Shown here: positions 44,404 to 53,406 of the stretch, piece by piece | Position numbering within the stretch: the stretch's first letter is position 1 | Layout of the letters: each line of letters begins with the position of its first letter | NCBI RefSeq assembly: GCF_013402875.1 | Contig: NZ_CP058579.1 | Location: 1,612,001 to 1,676,000 of the forward strand | Source: Halorarum salinum | Lineage (GTDB): Archaea > Halobacteriota > Halobacteria > Halobacteriales > Haloferacaceae | Reading direction: 5' to 3' | Length of the DNA stretch: 64,000 bases | Position numbers and translations under genes: made by a program | Notes under the pieces: model-generated | Seen by the model: the letters and a program-made list of their open reading frames with translations, nothing else | What the model was told of the DNA's origin: nothing | Database searches by the model: none

Positions 44404-44443
44404 GGTAATCTGAATTACCTTTCTGTACGTCCCGGTACAGAAA
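44404..44443. promoter_or_regulatory. Two adjacent palindromes, candidate operator
   Basis: GGTAAT-CTGA-ATTACC (44404-44419) is followed directly by TTTCTGTAC-GTCCCG-GTACAGAAA (44420-44443), a perfect 9-bp inverted repeat. Both lie in the divergent region between the 90-aa membrane protein and the gene at 44560, close to the start of the former. The arrangement looks like a binding site for dimeric regulators. Confidence 0.5.
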
Positions 44444-44559
44444 CTCGCTTCAGTCGCCGGCCGCCTCGACCGGGGACCGGGTCCCCGCTCCGCTCGCGAA
44501 CCAGTCGCAGGTTCCCCGAAACCGCCGGTGTTATCGCGGACGACGCCGAGCGCGGAGGT

Positions 44560-45039
44560 ATGACAGTCGCGGAGGACGCCCGCGGGGCCGTCCGGGCCCG
44601 CCCGTACCTGTTCGACGCGCTGCGCGCCGGCGTGGTGAACTACGCCGCCGCCGCCGAGACGCTCGACCTCGACGCCGAGACGGACGCCGTGGCGACCGCG
44701 CTGCGCCGGTTCGCCGCGGACCTCGACCCGCCGTCCGTCGACGCCGACGCCCGGGTCAGCATGCGGAGCGGCCTCGGTCGCGCGGCGGTCGACGCGGACG
44801 GGGAGTCGGTGTTCTCGGTCGCGGGAACCCGGTTCGCCGCCGACGGCGGCGACCTGACGGCCGTCGTCGCCGCGGGCGACGTGGACGTCCGCGCGCTGGA
44901 GGCCGCCCTCGGCCGCCTCCGAACCGCGGGGGTCGACGTGGAGGGCGCCGGCGTGGCGGACGGCGAACTGGTGGTCGCGGTCGGGCGGCGCGACGGCGCG
45001 ACGGCGGTCCGGGCGGTCGAGGCGGCGCTTTCGTCGTAG
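44560..45039 (+). CDS. Haloarchaeal protein with predicted regulatory fold (DUF7523-like)
   Basis: The 159-aa protein begins with a helical segment GAVRARPYLFDALRAGVVNYAAAAETL, which resembles a helix-turn-helix found in a conserved haloarchaeal family, followed by VATALRRFAADL. A C-terminal ACT-like region follows (LTAVVAAGDVDVRALEAALGRL ...). Composition is acidic, and the protein is probably cytoplasmic. ATG 44560 follows GGAGG (44555-44558 area), a plausible ribosome-binding sequence. The family name is uncertain. Confidence 0.75.
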   Translation: MTVAEDARGAVRARPYLFDALRAGVVNYAAAAETLDLDAETDAVATALRRFAADLDPPSVDADARVSMRSGLGRAAVDADGESVFSVAGTRFAADGGDLTAVVAAGDVDVRALEAALGRLRTAGVDVEGAGVADGELVVAVGRRDGATAVRAVEAALSS

Positions 45040-45094
45040 CCGGACGCGGGTTCCCGGTCCGGATCGACCGACGACGGTCGATCGGTGCCGGAGA

Positions 45095-45544
45095 CTACCC
45101 GTCGAGGCGCTTCCCCATGCAGGTCGCCGACGCCGGACACAGGTCCGCGAACTCGGTCGTCGCCCGGACGCTCGACGGGACGTCCTCCCGGTCGACCTCC
45201 ACGTACCCGCGTCCCCGGAAGAACCCCGGCGCGGTCGTGGTCAACAGGTACAGCGTCTCCGCCCCGTTCCCCCGTGCGTAGTCTTCCAGCGCCTCGCACA
45301 GCGCCGCCCCGTAGCCGCGCCCGCGGCTCGACTCCTCGACGACGACCGACCGAAGGAGGCCGTTCGACCCGCGTATCTCGACGCCGCCCACGCCGACGCG
45401 CTCCCCGTCGGAACGGGCGAGGAAGAACCGCCCCGGCGACGTCCGTACGTCCCGATGCGGGAGGTCGTTGGCCTCCAGCGTGGCCTCGACGCGGTCGAGG
45501 TCGTCCGCGTCCGCCTCCCGAAGGACGATCGAGGGGTCGGTCAT
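45095..45544 (-). CDS. arsN2: GNAT acetyltransferase, ArsN2-like (arsenic resistance)
   Basis: The 149-aa protein has a GNAT fold with acetyl-CoA loop VVEESSRGRGYGAALCEAL and the C-terminal segment TTAPGFFRGRGYVEVDREDVP followed by VRATTEFADLCPASATCM. The last segment, with its Thr-Glu-Phe and paired Cys region, is characteristic of the ArsN2 subgroup found in arsenic operons. It lies 85 bp downstream of a small membrane protein gene and near arsM and arsR. Other ArsN proteins acetylate organoarsenicals; the substrate of ArsN2 is unsettled. Confidence 0.85.
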   Translation of the reverse strand: MTDPSIVLREADADDLDRVEATLEANDLPHRDVRTSPGRFFLARSDGERVGVGGVEIRGSNGLLRSVVVEESSRGRGYGAALCEALEDYARGNGAETLYLLTTTAPGFFRGRGYVEVDREDVPSSVRATTEFADLCPASATCMGKRLDG

Positions 45545-45628
45545 GCGATCCCGTCGGCCTCCGTCGGCGGCGATCCGTTCGGGTAACCGTGCCGAACGCG
45601 GCGTCGTTTCCCCGACTCGGATCGCCGG

Positions 45629-45919
45629 CTAGGCCGGGTCACGGGTGGGCTCCCAGGCGATCGTGACCCGAACGGTTCCGCCCAGGTCGAACGCGATTCC
45701 CCGGCACTCGCGGTAACAACGGGCCAGTCCGGGGGCGCGTCGAACGCCGACGAACAGGGCCGCGGCGGCCGCGAGGACCGCGACGGCGGCCAGCGGCCGG
45801 CTGACGGCCCAGAGCGACAGGGGAATCGCGGCCATCGCGGCGTAACTCACGAGGACGCTCCGCCACGTCGGTTGGTCGATCAACGGTCCGTCCCGCGGGA
45901 TGGATGGTGGTACGTGCAT
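45629..45919 (-). CDS. Small two-helix membrane protein in the arsenic cluster
   Basis: The 96-aa protein has two membrane helices (SVLVSYAAMAAIPLSLWAV and LAAVAVLAAAAALFVGV) and a cysteine-containing segment RCYRECRGIAFDLGG. It lies between arsM and the ArsN2-like gene, all on the same strand, with gaps of 128 and 84 bp. No family recognised. Its position suggests a link to arsenic handling; this is inference only. Confidence 0.68.
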   Translation of the reverse strand: MHVPPSIPRDGPLIDQPTWRSVLVSYAAMAAIPLSLWAVSRPLAAVAVLAAAAALFVGVRRAPGLARCYRECRGIAFDLGGTVRVTIAWEPTRDPA

Positions 45920-46047
45920 CTGTCAGTTGGTGGGTCGTAGGGTGTCGGTCGTGGTCGTGTCCGCCGAGTCGGCCGGCCCGATCGGACCGATCGATGCGTT
46001 CGGCCGCTCCCGCTTCCCGTCCGCGGTCGAACGGGTCGACTTCGGCA

Positions 46048-46896
46048 TCACGGGTGCGCCCCCGTCTTCGGCTTCTCCCCCTCGATGGTCGCCGCGACGA
46101 CGTAGTCGCTCAGGTCGCGCTCGTCGTCCCAGTCGCGGATGAACTCGTCGCTGTCGGACTTCGGCTCGACGGAGACGCCGACGAACCCGGCGTCCGAGAG
46201 CATCGTCTCGAGCGCGGGGACGGGCGACGCGCCGCCGACGCAGGCGGCCACCGACGCGGGGTCGGCCCGCAAACCCGACGGCAACTCGGCGGTCAACACG
46301 ACGTCCGAGACGGCGAGCCGTCCGCCGGGGCGCAGGACGCGGTACGCCTCCCGGAACACCTGCGGCTTGTCCGGCGAGAGGTTGACGACGCAGTTCGAGA
46401 GGATCACGTCCACGGACCGGTCCGCGACCGGGAGGTGTTCGATCTCGCCGAGGCGGAACTCGACGTTCGTCGCGTCGTTCGCCTCGGCGTTCTCGCGGCC
46501 CCGTTCGACCATCTCCGGCGTCATGTCGACGCCGACGACGCGGCCCTCCGGGCCGACCTCCCGCGCGGCGAGGAAGCAGTCGAAGCCGGCGCCCGACCCG
46601 AGGTCGAGCACGCCGTCCCCCTCCTCGAGGCTCGCGATGGCGGTCGGGTTCCCGCAGCCGAGCCCCAGGTTCGCACCCGGGTCGACGGCGTCGAGGTCGT
46701 CGTCCGAGTAGCCGAGTTCGCGCGCCCGTTCGGGCGACGGTTCCCCGTCGGCTCCGCCGTCGCCACAGCACCCGGACGATCCGCACGACGACGACTCCGT
46801 GGCGATGCGCCCGTACCGCTCCCGTACGGCGGCACGCTGGGTCGCGGGGTCGGGCCGGCCGTCGTCGGCGTCCGCGGTGGGGGCTTCGTCAGTCAT
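46048..46896 (-). CDS. arsM: Arsenite S-adenosylmethionine methyltransferase
   Basis: The 282-aa class I methyltransferase has the SAM-binding motif VLDLGSGAGFDCFLAAREVG (about residue 95). The conserved cysteines of ArsM are present: the N-terminal Cys cluster SSCGSSGCCGDGG, GFDCF, SNCVVNLSPDK and AACVGGASP. It adds methyl groups to As(III) to give methylated arsenicals. The ATG at 46896 overlaps arsR by 8 bp, so both are made from one message. Confidence 0.94.
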   Translation of the reverse strand: MTDEAPTADADDGRPDPATQRAAVRERYGRIATESSSCGSSGCCGDGGADGEPSPERARELGYSDDDLDAVDPGANLGLGCGNPTAIASLEEGDGVLDLGSGAGFDCFLAAREVGPEGRVVGVDMTPEMVERGRENAEANDATNVEFRLGEIEHLPVADRSVDVILSNCVVNLSPDKPQVFREAYRVLRPGGRLAVSDVVLTAELPSGLRADPASVAACVGGASPVPALETMLSDAGFVGVSVEPKSDSDEFIRDWDDERDLSDYVVAATIEGEKPKTGAHP

Positions 46897-47260
46897 CGTC
46901 GAGGGACCTCGTCTCGTCGAGCATGCGGAGCAGTCGGTCCGCGCGCGGCGTCGCGGTGTAGTACCGCCATCGCCCCTCCTTCCGCCGTTCGACCAGTCCG
47001 GCGCCGAACAGCCGCGAGAGCGCCTGGCTGACCGCTCCCTGGCTCACGCCGAGCGCCGGCTCCATGTCGCAGACGCACACCCCGTCGTCGCTCCCGGCGA
47101 TGAGCCGGAGCGCCTCGTACCGGGTGTCGTTGCCGAGCGTCGCGAGCGTCCGGACGTCGGCGGCCACCTCCTCGTCGGTCAGGGAGTGGCCGACGGAGCA
47201 ACAGTCGGCCGCCTCCCGGCGATTCGCGTCGATCGTCTCGGCGTCGGTCTCCGAACTCAT
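46889..47260 (-). CDS. arsR: ArsR/SmtB family metalloregulator
   Basis: The 123-aa winged-helix repressor carries the As(III)-binding motif DGVCVCDMEPALG at the DNA-binding helix, the classical ArsR CxC position, plus further Cys near the N-terminus (AADCCSVGH). The HTH reads VSQGAVSQALSRLFGAGLVERRKEGRWRYY. It overlaps arsM by 8 bp as an autoregulated operon. The repeats at 47271-47298 overlap its TATA box (ATTTATATT on the minus strand), which fits derepression by arsenite. Confidence 0.94.
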   Translation of the reverse strand: MSSETDAETIDANRREAADCCSVGHSLTDEEVAADVRTLATLGNDTRYEALRLIAGSDDGVCVCDMEPALGVSQGAVSQALSRLFGAGLVERRKEGRWRYYTATPRADRLLRMLDETRSLDDD

Positions 47261-47270
47261 TTTAGGACAT

Positions 47271-47298
47271 GCTAATATTAGACCGGGCTAATATAAAT
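47271..47298 (-). promoter_or_regulatory. arsR promoter with candidate ArsR operator
   Basis: GCTAATAT is repeated at 47271-47278 and 47287-47294, 16 bp apart; the first copy extends to the palindrome TAATATTA. Read on the minus strand the outer repeat forms the TATA box (ATTTATATT), and the inner one lies around the expected transcript start. The start codon follows at 47260. Confidence 0.6.
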
Positions 47299-47376
47299 CT
47301 GCCGGGGACCCGGCTCCGGGGTTCACCGGCCGGTCACGACCCCGGCGAAACCAGGGTGGTCGACGCTACGGGTGCC

Positions 47377-48009
47377 TCACCTCGCGTCCACCTCGCGGCC
47401 GTCCCCGGCGGGGACACCGATCAGCCATCCCGCCAGCAGGACGGTCGCGACCGCGCCGAGGCCGACGAACTGCATCGGGTCGAGGAGGGGGAAGTCGAAC
47501 TCGGGGCCGAGGAGGTGGAACGCGACCCCGGTCGCGACGGCGAGCGCGGCGAACCGGGCCGACCGTTCGCCCCGGTACGCGGGGTAGCCGACCCAGGCGA
47601 GGACGAGTCCGTAGGCGACGAACGGGAGTTCGAGCAGCCAGTAGACGAACGGGAAGCCGCCGGCCGCGTACGTGGTGAGCCGGTAGTGCCGGCCCTCGTA
47701 GACGACGGCGTACACGCCCTGCCCGGGCACCGCGTAGTCGCTGTAGAAGAACTCCTCGGGCCGGTCCCCGCTGCCGTAGACGACGTGGTGGCCGTCGGGG
47801 GACTCGACGGCGCGGCGGACGGCGCTTCGAGCGTCCGACGAGAGCGTCTCGTACCGGAGGACTGGCGTCTCCCCGTCCACCTCCGACCGCTCGACCGGTT
47901 CGACGGAGAACGACGCCTGCTCGCCCCAGTCGGCCATCGTGGCCGGGGATCCGACGAGCGAGAGCGCGACGAGGACGGCGAGGAGGGCGAGCACGTGCCG
48001 TAGGACCAT
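47377..48009 (-). CDS. Secretory/membrane protein of haloarchaeal type, DUF7979-like
   Basis: The 210-aa protein has an N-terminal signal or anchor helix (MVLRHVLALLAVLVALSLVG), an extracytoplasmic domain with HHVVYGSGDRPEEFFYSDYAVPG and YRLTTYAAGGFPFVYWLLELPF, and three more helices toward the C-terminus. The conserved-looking core resembles a haloarchaeal family I recall as DUF7979; function unknown. ATG 48009 opens directly with the signal helix; the longer frame adds an unrelated N-terminus. Confidence 0.75.
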   Translation of the reverse strand: MVLRHVLALLAVLVALSLVGSPATMADWGEQASFSVEPVERSEVDGETPVLRYETLSSDARSAVRRAVESPDGHHVVYGSGDRPEEFFYSDYAVPGQGVYAVVYEGRHYRLTTYAAGGFPFVYWLLELPFVAYGLVLAWVGYPAYRGERSARFAALAVATGVAFHLLGPEFDFPLLDPMQFVGLGAVATVLLAGWLIGVPAGDGREVDAR

Positions 48010-48148
48010 ACGGGGACCACCGACACGCGTGGCAAGTGCTTTCCGGGGAGCATCGACGTCGGCGTCGATTCCGGGGTGCGGGTTCGCCGTGGCGAGGGGT
48101 GCGGTCACGACCGCTTCCTTCCCCTCGTCCGGAGGGCTCGACCCGAAG

Positions 48149-48808
48149 CTACCGCCCGAACACGACGGAGACGAGTTTCGACTCCGCCTTCCGGAGGTGC
48201 TCCGCGGCGGTGCTTGGCGCGCAGTCGAGCGCCGCGGCGACCGCCTCGTGGCCGGCCTCGCGCGGGACCTCGTAGTAGCCCAGTTCGAGACCCGCTTCCA
48301 CGGCCTCGCGCTGGCGTACGCTGAGGTGCGTCTCGACGGTCGCGGCGGTCGCGTCCAGCCCGCCGACCGCCTCGACGGTCACGTCGACGGGCACGGGGAC
48401 GCGCTCCAGGGCAGCCTGTATCTCCGCGTCCGGGCCGAAGAGCGCGAGCGTCACCGTCCCGTCCTCGTGGTACCGGATCGGCGGGACGACGACCAGTCCG
48501 CCCTCCGTGATGGGGCCGAACAGGTCCCCCAGTTCCTCGGTCGTGGCGTCCCGCACGTAGACGTAGAACGACCCGCTCCCTGCCCGCACCACGTCGTAGT
48601 CGAGCACCTCCGGGATCCCCTCGACTGCCGCCTCGAAGGCGTCGGCGTCGCCGACGGCGTAGTGGAGGATGCCCAGCGCGTCGCCGGTGTAGTTCCACTG
48701 GAGGGCGGTCGCGCGCTCTAGGAACTCCGCGTTGGCCCACACGTCGTACATCGGGTGGATCTCGGCCTCGCGACCGCCCGCGGTGATGCGGACCCGGACG
48801 TGCTTCAT
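48149..48808 (-). CDS. HTH_10 (bacterio-opsin activator-like) transcriptional regulator
   Basis: The 219-aa protein has an N-terminal sensor-like region (residues 1-150) and a C-terminal HTH_10 domain LSVRQREAVEAGLELGYYEVPRE followed by AAALDCAPSTAAEHLRKAESKLV. HTH_10 proteins are numerous in haloarchaea, with Bat as the known example. No PAS or GAF signature is clear in the N-terminus, so the effector is unknown. ATG 48808 gives the full domain; genes it regulates cannot be predicted. Confidence 0.92.
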   Translation of the reverse strand: MKHVRVRITAGGREAEIHPMYDVWANAEFLERATALQWNYTGDALGILHYAVGDADAFEAAVEGIPEVLDYDVVRAGSGSFYVYVRDATTEELGDLFGPITEGGLVVVPPIRYHEDGTVTLALFGPDAEIQAALERVPVPVDVTVEAVGGLDATAATVETHLSVRQREAVEAGLELGYYEVPREAGHEAVAAALDCAPSTAAEHLRKAESKLVSVVFGR

Positions 48809-48893
48809 GCCGGGAGCCTTCCCGTCGCCCGGCTTAAACTCCCCGCGCGAATGCGGCAGTAGAGCTTCCCCTGCCGACGCCAAACGGGGTGGC

Positions 48894-49903
48894 GTGAAGG
48901 CCTTCATCTCCGGCGCGACGGGCGTGCTCGGGCGTCGACTCGTCGAGGGGCTCGCAGACGGCGGCCACGAGTCGTCGGACTGGCGAGGGACGAGGGGGGC
49001 GAGCGCATCGTCGAACGACGCGGCGGGACCCCGCGGCGAGGTGACGTCCTCGAACCGGGGACGCTGGACCGGGCGATGGACGACGACGTCGAGGTGCTGG
49101 TTCACGCCGCGACGGCCATCCCCGCCTCGACGAAGCCGAGCGACGAGGAGTGGGTGCGCAACGACAGGGTCCGTCTCGAGGGCGCGAGGAACCTGCTCGC
49201 CGCGGCCCCCACGGGTGTCCGACAGGTGCTGTTTCCGAGCGTCGTGTGGGTCGCCCGCCAGCCCGACGGCTCGCGGTTCGACGAGACGGCCGACCGGCAC
49301 CCCGACAGGGTCACGCGCTCGGCCGCCGACGTCGAGGACCTCCTCGAGGAGCGCGCCGCCGGGGACGGCTTCGACGCGGCGGTCCTCCGCTACGGGTTCC
49401 TCTACGCGCCGGACGCCCGGGACACGCGCGAGTGGGGCGACCGGTTGCTCGACCGCGACGTGCCCGTCGTCGGTGGCGGCCTGCTCGGCCGGCGGGACGC
49501 CGACCTCCCGTTCGTCCACGCCGACGACGCGGCGGCGGCGGCGGTCGCGGCCATCGAGACGGAGGCGAGCGGGGTCTTCCACGTCGTCGACGACGAACCG
49601 GCGACCGGGGCGGAGTTCTTCGGGACGTTCGCTGACCTGCTGGACGCCCCGGAGCCGCGTCGGGTTCCCGCATGGCTGGCCCGGCTCTTCGTCGGGAAGA
49701 CCAACGCCGAGGCACTCACCAGTCCGACCCCCACGACCAACGCGAAGGCGAAGCAGGATCTCGGCTGGGAGCCCGCGTATCCGACCTACCGAGACGGTCT
49801 GGCGGCGGTCGTCGGGAGCTGGAAGGCCGACGGGACGCTCGCCGAACTCCGGGACGTGTCGGAGTCGAGGACGGCCACCCCGGTCCACGAGGACGTGACG
49901 TAG
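48894..49903 (+). pseudogene. NAD-dependent epimerase/dehydratase, frameshifted
   Basis: From GTG 48894 the frame starts as an extended SDR (KAFISGATGVLGRRLVEGLADGGHE), then turns to nonsense at about 48970. Adding one base there restores the frame: VVGLARDEGGERIVERRGG, then MDDDVEVLVHAATAIP and the rest to 49903. The downstream part includes VLRYGFLYAP and FHVVDDEPATG. A lost G at GAGGTC to GAGTC explains it. It is either a recent pseudogene or a sequencing indel; the restored protein would be about 336 aa and otherwise intact. Confidence 0.85.
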
Positions 49904-50033
49904 CGCGGCCGCGACGTCGTGTGACGTGGATCCGACCGGGACGCCGCTCGACCTCCGCTCGACGTCGTCGTCGTCGACTCCGCGGGAACGAACGTCGACA
50001 CTTTAACCCGCAGGGTCGCATAGCGACGACCGA

Positions 50034-51572
<1,539 letters not shown>

Positions 51573-51619
51573 CCGTCCGGGAGGTGGGCCGGTTCCCGTC
51601 GGTCGACCGTCGCGTCCGC

Positions 51620-52516
51620 CTACGCTCCCGAGTCAGTCCCGTCCGAGGGCACCACCAGCACCGGCCGGTCGGAGAGCCGGAGCACCTTCTCGGCGACGCT
51701 CCCGAGGACGAACCGCTCGAAGCCACCGCGACCATGGGTGCCGATCACGATCACGTCCGCGTCGCGCTCCCTGGCGGCCGCGAGGATCCGCTCGTGGGGG
51801 CGACCCTCGCCGACGGTCGTCTCGACGGTCACGCCGGCCGCCTCGCCGTCCGCTTCGACCGTCGCGACCGCGTCCTCGGCCCCTTCGGTCAGCGCCTCAC
51901 GAACGTCCTGGAGGGCGCGTGTCCCCTGGCCGACCGGGTCGCTCCCGGCGGTCAGCGGGGCGGTGTCGACGACGCTCACCGCCTCGACGGTCGCGCCGAA
52001 CTCGCCGGCGAGCGCGAGCCCCACGCGCTCGGCCCGCGCCGCCGGTCCGCTGCCGTCGGTCGCGAGCAACACCCGGGACGGCTCGAACCGTGGCCCCTCC
52101 TCGTGGACGGTCAACACCGGAACGCGGACCGTGCGGACGGTCTTCTCCGTGACGCTCCCCATGAGCGCCCGGCCGACGCCGGTCCGCCCGTGGGTCCCCA
52201 TCACGACGACGTCGACGCCGTGGTCCGTGACGTACCCCGCGATGGCCTCGTGCGGGGCGCCCACGCTCACCGCCGTCTCGACCGGTACCCCCGCCTCCCG
52301 GGCGCGGTCGGCCGCCCCCTCGACGGTCTCCTCGGCCTCCGACCGGCGCGCTTCGACGTCCGTCACCTTCGAGAGCACGTACGGGTTCACGACCGAGAGG
52401 ACGTGCACCCTGGCGCCGACGTGGGAGGCGAGCGATAGCGCGGTCCCGAGCGCGGCGTCGGCCGTCTCGCTGCCGTCGGTCGGGACGAGGACGTCCGTGA
52501 ACTCGAGGGTCGACAT
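51620..52516 (-). CDS. Tandem universal stress protein (two UspA domains)
   Basis: The 298-aa protein has two UspA domains. Each ends with the nucleotide-binding motif G-x2-G-x9-GS: VMGTHGRTGVGRALMGSVTEK (domain 1) and VIGTHGRGGFERFVLGSVAEK (domain 2), and each starts with VLVPTDGS-like or VLLATDGSGPA sequence. Such proteins bind ATP or AMP and are induced under stress. ATG 52516 gives STLEFTDVLVPTDGS; the longer frame adds nine unrelated residues. Confidence 0.93.
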   Translation of the reverse strand: MSTLEFTDVLVPTDGSETADAALGTALSLASHVGARVHVLSVVNPYVLSKVTDVEARRSEAEETVEGAADRAREAGVPVETAVSVGAPHEAIAGYVTDHGVDVVVMGTHGRTGVGRALMGSVTEKTVRTVRVPVLTVHEEGPRFEPSRVLLATDGSGPAARAERVGLALAGEFGATVEAVSVVDTAPLTAGSDPVGQGTRALQDVREALTEGAEDAVATVEADGEAAGVTVETTVGEGRPHERILAAARERDADVIVIGTHGRGGFERFVLGSVAEKVLRLSDRPVLVVPSDGTDSGA

Positions 52517-52632
52517 GTATGGACCGTCGCCGCGCGAGGGCAAAACTCCGGTGGCGACCGGGAGGGCCCCCGAGGGCGACCGGGAGGGTCAGGAGGTCCG
52601 CGCGTCCGTCGGCCCGGGACGTCGAGCGATGC

Positions 52633-52917
52633 TCAGCTCGTGAACAGGTCGGTGTCGTCCGGGACGGCGAACAGGCCGAGTCGGACCCCGCAGTCGAGCC
52701 AGCCGTAGCCGTACGAGTAGGCGGCCAGCGCGTTCACCGGGTCGTCGGCCTCGCGGAAGTGCCGGCCGTCCTCGAGGTAGGAGACCGCCATCTCGCGGCA
52801 CTCGAGGGCGGCGTCGTGGAGGGGCGTCCCCTCGGGGACGACGATCTCGGCCTCGGCGAGCGCGTCCGCGAGCATCTCGCCGTATCGGGTCGTCTTCTCG
52901 TCGAGGTCGGCTGGCAT
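52633..52917 (-). CDS. DUF357 family protein
   Basis: The 94-aa protein is helical with the DUF357 core: KTTRYGEMLADALAEAEIV, AALECREMAVSYLEDGRHF and DPVNALAAYSYGYGWLDCGVRLGLF. The family is archaeal and uncharacterised; it is thought to form helical bundles. It lies 116 bp upstream of the tandem UspA gene on the same strand, so both run in the same direction. Confidence 0.9.
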   Translation of the reverse strand: MPADLDEKTTRYGEMLADALAEAEIVVPEGTPLHDAALECREMAVSYLEDGRHFREADDPVNALAAYSYGYGWLDCGVRLGLFAVPDDTDLFTS

Positions 52918-53406
52918 CGGCTCTCGGTTCCGTGATGGTTTCGGGAGGGTCGTGAGTGCTTCGGCTCCCGTTCGTGGATCACGGCGTCGCCGATCCTGGT
53001 GCTGGGTACTGCACCGCTCCAGTCGCCGTGACGGCCCCGGAAGCCCCCGCGGCTATCGAGTCGGGGGACCACGTCTGTGCTCCTCGTCGCTCGCTGCGCT
53101 CGCTCCTGTGGTGCCCTCAGACGCAGTCTGAGGACTAGCGAGACCTTCGGTCTCGCGTCGCTTTACGGGTCCGCCTTCCTCGATAGCCGCGGCCCCTTCC
53201 ATTCCCACCCTGTCGGCTGTTCGGCGGAGCGATGCGAGGGGGAGGCTAAGTCGTTCGTTACAACCGTGGCACCCGTTCGTGCGGCCGTGAGGTGCCGGAA
53301 CTGGTACACCTGGGGTGTCAACGTGGTCCGTCAACAGGTGTCGGGGGTGCGCCCCGCGCGTCGGACAGCACAACCTACAAACCGGCCAGGCGAGTACTCA
53401 CCTCCA
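52918..53406. other. Intergenic region holding repeat copy B
   Basis: This 489-bp stretch between the DUF357 gene and the thioredoxin reductase-like gene contains no accepted coding frame. Positions 53037-53210 are a structured repeat; 53211-53406 is unstructured apart from a small ACACC-tgg-GGTGT hairpin, with AAACC-type sequence before the next start. Confidence 0.7.
53037..53210 (+). repeat. Hairpin-bounded intergenic repeat, copy B
   Basis: Ends match copy A: CCGGAAGCCCC on the left and GCGGCCCCTTCCATTCCCACCC-type sequence on the right. The outer stem here is GCGGCTATCGA (53049-53059) with TCGATAGCCGC (53180-53190), 11 bp perfect but different in sequence from copy A. Inside are two more perfect hairpins: CCTCAGAC-gca-GTCTGAGG (53115-53133) and GCGAGACC-ttc-GGTCTCGC (53138-53156). 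Confidence 0.8.
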
